This document shows, in pieces, positions 1-5,743 of a stretch of DNA of 7,651 nt. Made by a program: the position numbers and the translations under genes. The stretch lies in contig JADFVM010000197.1 of assembly GCA_015222555.1 (NCBI GenBank), positions 1 through 7,651 of the forward strand, written 5' to 3'. Below the pieces are notes generated by a model. It was given only the letters and a program-made list of their open reading frames with translations. It ran no database searches and was not told the origin of the DNA. Every line of letters begins with the position of its first letter. The first letter of the stretch is position 1. Source of the DNA: Pseudomonadota bacterium (GTDB lineage: Bacteria; Desulfobacterota; JADFVX01).

Positions 1-19
1 ATCGGCAGGCAATAGAACA

Positions 20-880
20 TCACAGTGCAATTAAAATAACTCCGCTGACCATTACAACACTCCCTAAAAGTCTGTCACCGACATTCTTTTCATTGAAAAA
101 AATCCATCCAAAAATGACACCGAAAACCATGCTCGTTCGTTTAACGGAAATCATATAAGAGACTTCAACGAGTCGAATGGCTGAAAAATGACAGATCATC
201 ATGATTCCATAGCTAAGTCCTATCATTATGAAAAGAAGTGGCTCTACCTTAAGATCACGAAAAAACTTATCCCTTTTTCTCATCACCAGGGGTAACATCA
301 CTAAAGTAAGAATGTTGGCATATACAATTGCAAAGAAAAGCGGCGATGAATGCAAAACGGCGATCTTCCCCAGATTTGACGTAATACTATAGATAAAGGC
401 CACAACTATCATTAATAATGATCCTTTTTCTTTTGCTATTGCTTTGAGTGGCGCCAGCAGTCCTTTTTCATTACTTCTAATATTTAACAGGTAGGCGCCG
501 CCTGTCACAAGGATGATTCCCATGACGCCCGAGCGGTCCGGCAGTTCGCCCAGCAGTATAAAAGAGGTCACTATAAGGAAAACCGGCGTCAGTGCCAGAA
601 AGGGAACAGTGAGTGAAAGGGGCGATAAGCGGATGGCCCGCATGTAAAGAAGTATTGCAGTTATTTCAAGTGGTAAGGCCGTAACAAGAACCAGCCAAAA
701 AGTAAGGTCCAGCGGCGGAATATCGATGAAAAAGAGGAGAAAAAGCAAAAAAGGCGAAGCGAGGCCCCATCTAGCCCAGGCAACAATAGCATCATCCGAG
801 TTTTTAAGTGCGGACTTTGAAAGGGCATCTGACGTTGCCAGTGCAATGGCCGTTACCAGTGAGAGATAAAACCAGATCAT
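20..880 (-). CDS. EamA/DMT-family inner-membrane transporter
   Basis: This 286-residue protein is almost entirely hydrophobic. About ten membrane helices can be drawn, in two halves of five: roughly residues 3-20, 33-52, 60-80, 87-110, 117-134, then 153-171, 180-200, 213-231, 236-262 and 270-286. That length and duplicated layout are typical of the drug/metabolite transporter superfamily with two EamA repeats. Each half ends with the family pattern of a long helix, an acidic turn (GELPDR at 111-116, FNEKNVGDR at 262-270) and a glycine-rich last helix. A basic loop (about 136-152) joins the halves. The ATG start is preceded by GGAG about 11 bases upstream. Family members export or import amino acids, nucleosides or other metabolites, and the sequence does not reveal this one's substrate. 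The gene diverges from nth and has no co-directional partner in the window. Family assignment is firm; function is open. Confidence 0.9.
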   Translation of the reverse strand: MIWFYLSLVTAIALATSDALSKSALKNSDDAIVAWARWGLASPFLLFLLFFIDIPPLDLTFWLVLVTALPLEITAILLYMRAIRLSPLSLTVPFLALTPVFLIVTSFILLGELPDRSGVMGIILVTGGAYLLNIRSNEKGLLAPLKAIAKEKGSLLMIVVAFIYSITSNLGKIAVLHSSPLFFAIVYANILTLVMLPLVMRKRDKFFRDLKVEPLLFIMIGLSYGIMMICHFSAIRLVEVSYMISVKRTSMVFGVIFGWIFFNEKNVGDRLLGSVVMVSGVILIAL

Positions 881-1007
881 GCTTTAAATCACTCCATAAA
901 TTCCATATATCATCCTTAATCATAGCCCAGCACTATTATGTGTCAAGAAAAATGGCCTTTTCATCATCATTGTCATCATGGTAGGATTTATCACTAAAGG
1001 AAAGATA

Positions 1008-1664
1008 ATGGGCCATGCCGTAAAAAAAATATTAGAACTTCTAAAAAAGAAATACCCCGAGCCGGAAATCGAGCTTAGATATTCTAATCCCCTTGAACTT
1101 CTTGTTGCCACTATCCTTTCCGCACAATGTACAGACAAGCGAGTCAACGAGGTCACAAAAAGCCTTTTCAGGAAGTACTGTAGTGCCGGGGATTATGCCC
1201 GGGCCGATGCGAGCATTTTTGAAGAGGAAATCAGGCCCACCGGTTTCTTCAGGAATAAGGCGAAATCCATTATTAATTGCTGCAAAAAGATTGTCCAAGA
1301 CTTTAACGGTGAAATCCCCTCAACAATGGAAGAGCTAACCACCCTCGCAGGTGTAGGAAGAAAGACAGCTAATGTGGTGCTGGGCGGTGCATTCGGAAAA
1401 GAGGCAATCGCTGTTGACACTCATGTCATCAGGACAAGCAACCGCCTGGGCCTGGTTAACAACATAAATCCTGATAAAATTGAAGAGCTTTTAATGAAGC
1501 AACTGCCCCGTCACTGTTGGACATTCTTCAGCCTTGCCATTATTCTGCACGGGCGGCAGACGTGTGCGGCGAGAAAGCCGAAGTGTGGAGAATGTGTTTT
1601 ATATGATGAATGTGAATGGCCGGAGAAGGGAAAAGGGATTAAAGGATTAGGGATTAAGGACTAA
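1008..1664 (+). CDS. nth: Endonuclease III (DNA glycosylase/AP lyase)
   Basis: This is a base-excision repair enzyme that removes oxidised pyrimidines and cleaves the abasic site. The helix-hairpin-helix reads LAGVGRKTANVV and holds the catalytic lysine. The catalytic aspartate lies in VDTHVIR. The C-terminal [4Fe-4S] loop has the exact Cys-X6-Cys-X2-Cys-X5-Cys spacing (CAARKPKCGECVLYDEC). The substrate-side motif LSAQCTD is also present. An in-frame ATG lies upstream at 978. I chose the one at 1008 because AAGGAAAG sits just before it with good spacing, and because the resulting 218 residues are close to the roughly 210 usual for the family. The last residues (GIKGLGIKD) are encoded by a short degenerate tandem repeat and extend past the usual end of the protein. 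sfsA starts 28 bases downstream on the same strand, so the two are probably co-transcribed. Confidence 0.96.
   Translation: MGHAVKKILELLKKKYPEPEIELRYSNPLELLVATILSAQCTDKRVNEVTKSLFRKYCSAGDYARADASIFEEEIRPTGFFRNKAKSIINCCKKIVQDFNGEIPSTMEELTTLAGVGRKTANVVLGGAFGKEAIAVDTHVIRTSNRLGLVNNINPDKIEELLMKQLPRHCWTFFSLAIILHGRQTCAARKPKCGECVLYDECEWPEKGKGIKGLGIKD
1635..1664 (+). repeat. Degenerate GGATTA-type tandem repeat at the 3' end of nth
   Basis: About four imperfect copies of a GG(G)ATTA(A) unit, the last reading GGACTAA, run through the last nine codons of nth and supply its stop codon. The stretch encodes the glycine/isoleucine/lysine-rich tail GIKGLGIKD beyond the iron-sulfur domain. The pattern suggests replication slippage or insertion of a simple repeat that extended the reading frame. 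It could also be ordinary low-complexity sequence. Confidence 0.5.
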
Positions 1665-1692
1665 AAATAATAAAATAAAGACATCCACCATT

Positions 1693-2838
1693 ATGAAACT
1701 ATTCAACACCATTGAAAAGGCAACCTTTCTTTCAAGGCCCAATCGTTTTATTCTTGTCTGTGATTTAAAGGGCCGGCGGATTAAGGCCTACCTGCCCAAT
1801 CCGGGCAGGCTGTGGGAACTTCTTCTGCCAAAGGTGACCGTCTACCTTGAAAAGAGCGAAAATAAAGAAGGTCAGCTTCCTTATACCGTTGTTGCCGTCG
1901 AGGGCAAGGGGCATCCCGTCATGCTCCATACCCATAAAACAAACGACGCTGTTCAATCTCTCATAGAAAAGGGCCTGGCACCTGGCCTTGAAGGCTATAG
2001 CATTGTAAAAAGAGAGTATACGGTAGGAAGGAGCCGCTTTGATTTCCTGCTGCAAAAAGGCCCACATGAAATTTTACTGGAAGTCAAATCCTGCTCTCTC
2101 TTCAGTAAAAAGGTAGCCATGTTTCCCGATGCCATTACAGATCGGGGGAAACGGCATATTGAAGAACTTGCCCACCTATCCAATGAAAAGAGATCGACAA
2201 TGGTCCTTTTCCTGGTCAACTCTCCCGATGTGGATTTCTTCCTCCCCGAATACCATACAGATCTCAAGTTTGCTCAAACCCTTCTGGCCTCAAGAAGAGC
2301 TGTCAAGATCATGCCCCTGGCAGTCAAATGGAATGATGATCTTTCAATGAGTGCTGATGTCAAGCAACTCGAAATACCATGGCACATAGTTGAAAAGGAG
2401 GCCCATGACAAAGGCAGTTATCTCATCATTTTAAGGCTTGACGAAGATTGCTCGATAGAAATCGGGGCATTAGGCATGATTGCCTTTAAGAAAGGGTATT
2501 ACATTTATGTAGGATCTGCCATGATAGCACTTACAAAGCGCATTGAAAGACACAAACGGCTCAGAAAACAGATGCACTGGCACATTGACTATTTCAGGGC
2601 TAAGGCCGGTTTTCATGCCGCCCTTCCCATTCGTAGCCATTCAAACATGGAATGTGAGATTGCTGCCGGAATTAAAGAGATTTCAAAGGGCGAGATTAAG
2701 GGCTTTGGTGCATCGGATTGCAACTGCGCCAGCCATCTATATGTAATGAATGAAGATCCTTTAAGTTTAGAAAAGTTCCATGATTTTCTGCAGTATTACA
2801 GGATGGATAGACTTTTTGAATGCGCAGAGGATTTCTAA
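1693..2838 (+). CDS. sfsA: SfsA-family nuclease fused to a C-terminal DUF123 (Uri/GIY-YIG-like) domain
   Basis: Residues 1 to about 232 are SfsA (sugar fermentation stimulation protein), a family described as DNA-binding and DNA/RNA nuclease. The N-terminal part has RPNRF (15-19) and the LPNPGRLWELL motif (34-44). The PD-(D/E)XK-like core has SRFDFLL (114-120), LEVKSCSL (129-136) and FPDAITDRGKRH (144-155), so D117, E130 and K132 are the likely metal-site residues. Residues about 240-372 match DUF123 (COG1833, 'Uri superfamily endonuclease', related to GIY-YIG nucleases): YYIYVGSA (269-276), RIERHKR (283-289), HWHIDYF (295-301), MECE (319-322) and GFGASDCNCASHL (337-349). A stand-alone SfsA is about 230-240 residues, so the extra 140 or so are a true second domain in the same frame. 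No strong ribosome binding site precedes the ATG, but the N-terminus aligns with family starts. The target of either domain is unknown. The gene follows nth closely. Confidence 0.9.
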   Translation: MKLFNTIEKATFLSRPNRFILVCDLKGRRIKAYLPNPGRLWELLLPKVTVYLEKSENKEGQLPYTVVAVEGKGHPVMLHTHKTNDAVQSLIEKGLAPGLEGYSIVKREYTVGRSRFDFLLQKGPHEILLEVKSCSLFSKKVAMFPDAITDRGKRHIEELAHLSNEKRSTMVLFLVNSPDVDFFLPEYHTDLKFAQTLLASRRAVKIMPLAVKWNDDLSMSADVKQLEIPWHIVEKEAHDKGSYLIILRLDEDCSIEIGALGMIAFKKGYYIYVGSAMIALTKRIERHKRLRKQMHWHIDYFRAKAGFHAALPIRSHSNMECEIAAGIKEISKGEIKGFGASDCNCASHLYVMNEDPLSLEKFHDFLQYYRMDRLFECAEDF

Positions 2839-2842
2839 GGCA

Positions 2843-3334
2843 CTAAAGCCATTTAAGTCCCACCTTGCATTCTTCCTCGCGGGATGAAACCCAGACAACC
2901 TTTGCCTCTTTATTATTTATCTCCAGTCCCTCAATAGTAACCCTGACCTTACTGCCAAGTTCCAGTGCTTTGCCTTTATATTTAATACCGGCGCCGCCCA
3001 CCGAGCAGGCCGTCGTTTCAGCATCCAGCTTACCCTTAAAAGGGACATTTCTACCAACAGCCTCAACGAAACATTTCTTATTGACATGAAACCTGACATT
3101 TTTCCGCAACAGGTCCAGATTATCCTTTTCTTCATCCTTCCCTTCCAGAAACTCCTCTTTTGAAACAGGCTGAACCATGGTAATAACATAACCGAGTTCC
3201 TCCGACATGAAACCGGGATGTTTCTCAAGCTCTTCAAAGAGCTTAATCGTACTTGATGCTTCAATATAGCGGGTTATTTCAAAGGGTTCTGTATCTCTTT
3301 CATATCCTGCTTCAATGGTGACAATGTAGTACAT
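2843..3334 (-). CDS. PilZ-domain protein with an unrecognised N-terminal segment
   Basis: The C-terminal half (about 74-163) fits a PilZ domain, the small beta-barrel that usually binds cyclic di-GMP. The RxxxR element is intact (R77 and R81 in LRKNVRF). The next conserved block reads TACSVGGAG (107-115 or so), where the usual D/N-x-S-x-x-G motif keeps the serine and glycine but has alanine in place of the acidic/amide residue. The end shows the typical late strands (AKVVWVS and KVGLKWL). Residues 1-65 (MYYIVTIEAGYERD onward) form a small acidic alpha/beta-looking segment that I cannot assign. The ATG is preceded by AGAGG at 3344-3348 with 9 bases of spacing. The gene converges on sfsA with only 4 bases between the stop codons and no visible terminator. 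Ligand binding is plausible but uncertain because of the altered motif. Confidence 0.8.
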   Translation of the reverse strand: MYYIVTIEAGYERDTEPFEITRYIEASSTIKLFEELEKHPGFMSEELGYVITMVQPVSKEEFLEGKDEEKDNLDLLRKNVRFHVNKKCFVEAVGRNVPFKGKLDAETTACSVGGAGIKYKGKALELGSKVRVTIEGLEINNKEAKVVWVSSREEECKVGLKWL

Positions 3335-3358
3335 ATATAGAAACCTCTTTAAATTAAA

Positions 3359-3518
3359 GGGTATCTCTATTAATTCTGGACGAGTAGCTAAGTGAATTTA
3401 AAAAATCGAATTCAAGGCAAAAATTGCAGCGAATAGCATGTCTATTTGCGAAGTTTTTAACGCAGAAGTTGGCTTTTTAAAACGCTTAGATGCCGTCCAT
3501 GAATTATTAGATGTACCC
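3359..3518. repeat. 160-base imperfect inverted repeat (possible MITE-like element or large hairpin)
   Basis: The stretch 3359-3436 is an imperfect reverse complement of 3442-3518, with a 5-base centre (CATGT). Matching blocks run along the whole arm in the same order: outermost GGGTA/TACCC, then TAATTC with GGACG, then CTAAG/CTTAG, an AT-rich middle, AAAAA/TTTTT, and innermost GCGAATAG/CTATTTGC. By eye about two thirds of the positions pair, with a few single-base shifts. There is no open reading frame of note inside. No clear target-site duplication flanks it, so a transposon origin is only one reading. The alternatives are a structured RNA or a dispersed intergenic palindrome. It lies just upstream of the PilZ gene start, so it could affect that gene's transcription. 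Confidence 0.7.
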
Positions 3519-3546
3519 TAGAGTTTTATATATACCACAAGAATGG

Positions 3547-3577
3547 AACCATCGTCAATTTAAGGGATGGTTTTTTT
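3547..3577 (+). terminator. Rho-independent terminator-like hairpin (+ orientation)
   Basis: A perfect 7-base stem, AACCATC (3547-3553) with GATGGTT (3566-3572), encloses a 12-base loop and runs straight into a T tract (3571-3577). Only the + strand has the T tract on the downstream side. The stem is short and AT-leaning, so strength is moderate. The nearest + strand gene upstream is sfsA, which ends more than 700 bases away beyond an oppositely oriented gene. What this hairpin would terminate is unclear. Confidence 0.45.
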
Positions 3578-3634
3578 AGAACTTTAAGCTGTGACTATTC
3601 AGGTAAGTAAGTGATTAAAGGATCGGTTGTTTTT

Positions 3635-3874
3635 TTACTGATGTTCCACCTTGTCCGCAAGTTGTTTTTCCCACCTTTCTACAATCTCCATAATGTCATG
3701 GAGTTCATCGTTTGTAATTGCTTCTTTAAGGGGGGAAATTTCCTTGAGAAGATTTTTAACAATGCGCACACGCATCAATTCAGAAAAGATGAGAGATTTG
3801 ACATCGCCCGGTGACTTAACATCGAGTTCGTCCCGTTTTTTATGTTCCTTATATAGGTCTTCGTATATACCCAC
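3635..3874 (-). CDS. Small charged helical protein of unknown function
   Basis: This 79-residue product is rich in Glu, Lys, Asp and Leu. It has no membrane segment, signal peptide or cysteine, and most of it looks alpha-helical (for example 25-47 and 54-76). I recognise no family. It is called as a real gene because its GTG start (3872-3874) is preceded at 6 bases by a near-perfect ribosome binding site, GGGGAGGT. A plausible sigma-70 promoter lies further upstream at a suitable distance, and the ORF stays open with natural-looking composition. It is encoded opposite to, and divergent from, the RquA-like gene, and it stands alone: the region downstream of its stop holds only the + oriented hairpin and the large inverted repeat. 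It might be a small regulatory or adaptor protein, but nothing in the sequence says so directly. Confidence 0.7.
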   Translation of the reverse strand: MGIYEDLYKEHKKRDELDVKSPGDVKSLIFSELMRVRIVKNLLKEISPLKEAITNDELHDIMEIVERWEKQLADKVEHQ

Positions 3875-3880
3875 AAAAAC

Positions 3881-3888
3881 ACCTCCCC
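3881..3888 (-). promoter_or_regulatory. Strong ribosome binding site that fixes the GTG start of the small gene
   Basis: On the minus strand this reads GGGGAGGT, closely matching the anti-Shine-Dalgarno sequence. It sits 6 bases before the GTG at 3874. It is the strongest Shine-Dalgarno sequence I noticed in the window and is the main reason to accept a non-ATG start here. Confidence 0.75.
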
Positions 3889-3902
3889 TCTCTATTTAGA
3901 GA
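3889..3902. promoter_or_regulatory. Perfect 6-base palindrome abutting the ribosome binding site
   Basis: TCTCTA and TAGAGA are separated by two T residues. The palindrome directly adjoins the Shine-Dalgarno sequence of the 79-residue gene and lies between it and the proposed minus-strand promoter. It could be an operator for a dimeric repressor or a small 5' leader hairpin affecting translation. A 12-base perfect dyad can also occur by chance. Confidence 0.3.
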
Positions 3903-3922
3903 TATCTGGAGCTTCATGTCTT

Positions 3923-3951
3923 ATAATAACATTATCGGAAAAAGGTAGCAA
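3923..3951 (-). promoter_or_regulatory. Putative sigma-70 promoter for the 79-residue gene
   Basis: Reading the minus strand, a -35-like TTGCTA (3946-3951, 4 of 6 to consensus) is followed after exactly 17 bases by a -10-like TATTAT (3923-3928, 5 of 6). Transcription would begin near 3916, giving a leader of about 40 bases that includes the palindrome and the ribosome binding site. The overlapping + strand sequence contains a perfect TATAAT (3922-3927) that could serve the divergent RquA-like gene, but I see no good -35 partner for it. Confidence 0.45.
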
Positions 3952-3981
3952 AACTTTAAGCCTTTAAGTTAAGATGTCGCC

Positions 3982-4773
3982 ATGTTTTTGCTTCTTGAAA
4001 TTGTCCTCGTCCTCAGCCTTATTGTGGTCACCTACTTCCTTTTAGTCACAAGAGTATCTCTCATCATTAATTCAATATTTCAAAAAAAGAGGGGAACATC
4101 ACATATCTATTGGGTCTACAGTAACCGCTTTCTCATATGGCTCACAGACAGGCCCATCATTATATCAGCGATACTGTTTTTTAATTACAAAAGGCTTGTA
4201 AATACTGTGGTAGAACGAATGAATCCTTCTCTGGAGGGAAAACGTGTGCTTCAGGCTTCATGTGCCTTTGGGAATTTTTCACAAAGAATAGCGGAAAAAT
4301 GCATGTCTGAAGGCGCAAGGAAGGTGGTCATCTTTGATCTTATTGGCAATGAGATCAAACATACACAAAGGAAGCTGGAAAAGAATAATGCCGCCAAAAT
4401 CTGCAGTTATTTACTTGAAGATGCCATCAATATCGCCCACAAGAACGAATCCTTTGATTACGTGCTTATCTTTTTCCTCTTTCACGAACTGCCTTTTGAA
4501 AAGAAAGTAGCTTCACTTAAGGAAGCGGCAAGGGTCTTAAAACCCGGGGGGAGACTGATATTTGCGGAATTCCATAAACCGGCTCACTGGATTCTGAGAG
4601 TCTCGGGCCGTTGTTTTTTTAAAGCATTTGAGCCCTATGCCAATGAAATGTGGGATGATTTTAATGCCCATCAAATTCTCAATGAGGAGACATTACATCA
4701 CTGGAAGACAACAAAAAACAGATTTTTTGGTGGAAATTATCAGGTATTTACGGCAGAAAAAATACCCAACTGA
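3982..4773 (+). CDS. RquA-like methyltransferase-fold protein with N-terminal membrane anchor
   Basis: This 263-residue protein has a class I SAM-dependent methyltransferase fold and strongly resembles RquA, which converts ubiquinone to rhodoquinone. From memory of the RquA family, the matching blocks are YWVYSNRF (43-50), ILFFNYKRL (64-72), VLQASCAFGNF (89-99) replacing the usual glycine-rich motif I, FDL (118-120) at the end of strand 2, FFLFHELP (164-171), LKPGGRLIFAEFHKP (186-200) and FEPYANEMW (216-224). Residues 2-24 form one clear hydrophobic helix, and 58-68 form a second hydrophobic patch, so it is probably tied to the membrane where a quinone substrate would be. The ATG has only a weak ribosome binding site. 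It diverges from the 79-residue gene and has no quinone gene beside it. It may make rhodoquinone, act on another quinone, or be a related methyltransferase of unknown substrate. The family-level call is fairly sure; the reaction is not. Confidence 0.75.
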   Translation: MFLLLEIVLVLSLIVVTYFLLVTRVSLIINSIFQKKRGTSHIYWVYSNRFLIWLTDRPIIISAILFFNYKRLVNTVVERMNPSLEGKRVLQASCAFGNFSQRIAEKCMSEGARKVVIFDLIGNEIKHTQRKLEKNNAAKICSYLLEDAINIAHKNESFDYVLIFFLFHELPFEKKVASLKEAARVLKPGGRLIFAEFHKPAHWILRVSGRCFFKAFEPYANEMWDDFNAHQILNEETLHHWKTTKNRFFGGNYQVFTAEKIPN

Positions 4774-4930
4774 TACAACAGGTGTGAATGGGAGCATAGG
4801 CATTGACTATGGCCCCACCAGTTAGTTTATAGCCATGGATGATACCGGTCGCACTGATTAATGCCGCAACCAGTGACAACATGCCGGCATGTTTATATTT
4901 ACCCTCGACGAGAGCGAAGGATGCGTTGAC
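4774..4930 (-). pseudogene. Remnant of the C-terminal region of an NCS2/AzgA-type purine permease
   Basis: On the minus strand a frame bounded by stops at 4931-4933 and 4748-4750 reads FALVEGKYKHAGMLSLVAAL, then ISATGIIHGYKLTGGAIVN, and then loses sense. This resembles the late segment of NCS2/AzgA-like permeases, where a short loop (E/D-G-x-W/Y-x-x-A) leads into a helix ending in GxIHAY followed by LT-x-x-x-V. There is no start codon. The upstream end is cut by a stop, the rest of the roughly 400-residue transporter is absent, and the frame runs into the 3' end of the RquA-like gene. I therefore read it as gene debris left by a deletion or rearrangement. The family match is from memory and the fragment is short. 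A + strand ORF at 4839-5015 overlaps it. Confidence 0.4.
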
Positions 4931-5023
4931 TCAGGTTGTCAACAAAAAGGACGGAAAAACCATCGAGATCACCACCCTTCCACAAGCGGAAATTATTTTG
5001 GGAAGTCATCAGTAATGTTACCC

Positions 5024-5743
5024 TCAAGCAGTGTTTCTCTCACCAAATATGGCGCTACCTACTCTTACCAGCGTGGCGCCCTCTTCGATGGCCACTTCAA
5101 AATCATGGCTCATTCCCATGGATAGCTCTTCCATGTCTACATTAGGAAGTTTCATTACTGCGATCTTATCTCTAAGTTGCCTGAGCTTTTTAAAATAAGC
5201 TCTTGTTTCTTCGGTATTTTCAGAATATGGAGGGATGATCATGAGGCCTTTAATTTTAAGGTGCGAAAGTATTGAGATCTTCTTAATGAGATTGATGAGT
5301 TCTGTCTCCGTAGCGCCGCCCTTGCTTTCTTCCATGGCAATATTTACCTGAATGAGGATATGGAGAATTTCAGATTTCAAGCCCTTCCCTCTTTCAAGGG
5401 CGTTAGCCATCGCAAGATTAAGTGCCTCAGCCAGCTCAAAACTGTCAACCGAATGAACTGTGGTAAAGAGACCCGGGATGTACTTTGCCTTGTTTTTTTG
5501 CAAACGGCCGATCATATGCCATTCGGCATCACCGCCAACGAGTGGAATCTTCTCTCTCGCTTCCTGCACCTTATTCTCACCAAACAGTGTCTGCCCTGAC
5601 CGCAGGACCTCAGCGACCTTTTCCGCCCCCATCGTTTTGGAGACGGCCACAAGGCGAACGTCATCGGGCCTGCGTCCACTTTTCTGGGCCGCTTCAGTGA
5701 TGCTCGATCTGACATTGACTAGATTTTCCTCTAATTGAGACAT
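5024..5743 (-). CDS. yggS: YggS/PLPBP-family pyridoxal phosphate homeostasis protein
   Basis: At 239 residues the protein has the usual family length and TIM-barrel motif order. LVAVSKT (31-37) carries the PLP-binding lysine K36. Then come FGENKVQE (54-61), HMIGRLQKNK (76-85), HSVDS (97-101), QVN (132-134), GLMIIPPY (166-173), LSMGMSHDFEVAI (207-219) and VRVGSAIFG (226-234). These proteins bind PLP without a known catalytic reaction and keep free cytosolic vitamin B6 and amino-acid pools in balance. The ATG overlaps the maf stop codon by one base (TAATG), and the nearest AGG lies inside the end of maf, which suggests translational coupling. The usual proC or yggT neighbours are not seen here. 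No convincing terminator follows the stop codon. Confidence 0.95.
   Translation of the reverse strand: MSQLEENLVNVRSSITEAAQKSGRRPDDVRLVAVSKTMGAEKVAEVLRSGQTLFGENKVQEAREKIPLVGGDAEWHMIGRLQKNKAKYIPGLFTTVHSVDSFELAEALNLAMANALERGKGLKSEILHILIQVNIAMEESKGGATETELINLIKKISILSHLKIKGLMIIPPYSENTEETRAYFKKLRQLRDKIAVMKLPNVDMEELSMGMSHDFEVAIEEGATLVRVGSAIFGERNTA

Noticed and set aside
956..980. CAT-rich run before nth
   Set aside because: It is a short simple-sequence stretch with irregular units. No structural or regulatory meaning could be supported.
978..1007. Upstream ATG at 978 as the nth start
   Set aside because: It has no ribosome binding site and adds ten residues outside the family alignment. ATG 1008 has AAGGAAAG just upstream and gives the expected length.
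881..1007. Possible promoter in the DMT-nth divergent gap (TATTAT near 934)
   Set aside because: No acceptable -35 hexamer at 16-18 bases on either strand, so I did not list it.
3580..3961. Direct repeat AACTTTAAGC at 3580-3589 and 3952-3961 flanking the small gene
   Set aside because: A 10-base AT-rich match in AT-rich intergenic DNA, with no inverted termini or transposase, is not enough to propose an insertion boundary.
4889..5145. Two + strand ORFs of 69-78 codons running into the 3' end of yggS
   Set aside because: Composition is low in hydrophobic core residues and rich in Ser/His/Pro, they overlap each other and conserved yggS, and no start signal is seen.
5360..5738. Long + strand ORFs opposite yggS
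   Set aside because: They are antisense shadows of a strongly conserved yggS and show no recognisable family or ribosome binding site.
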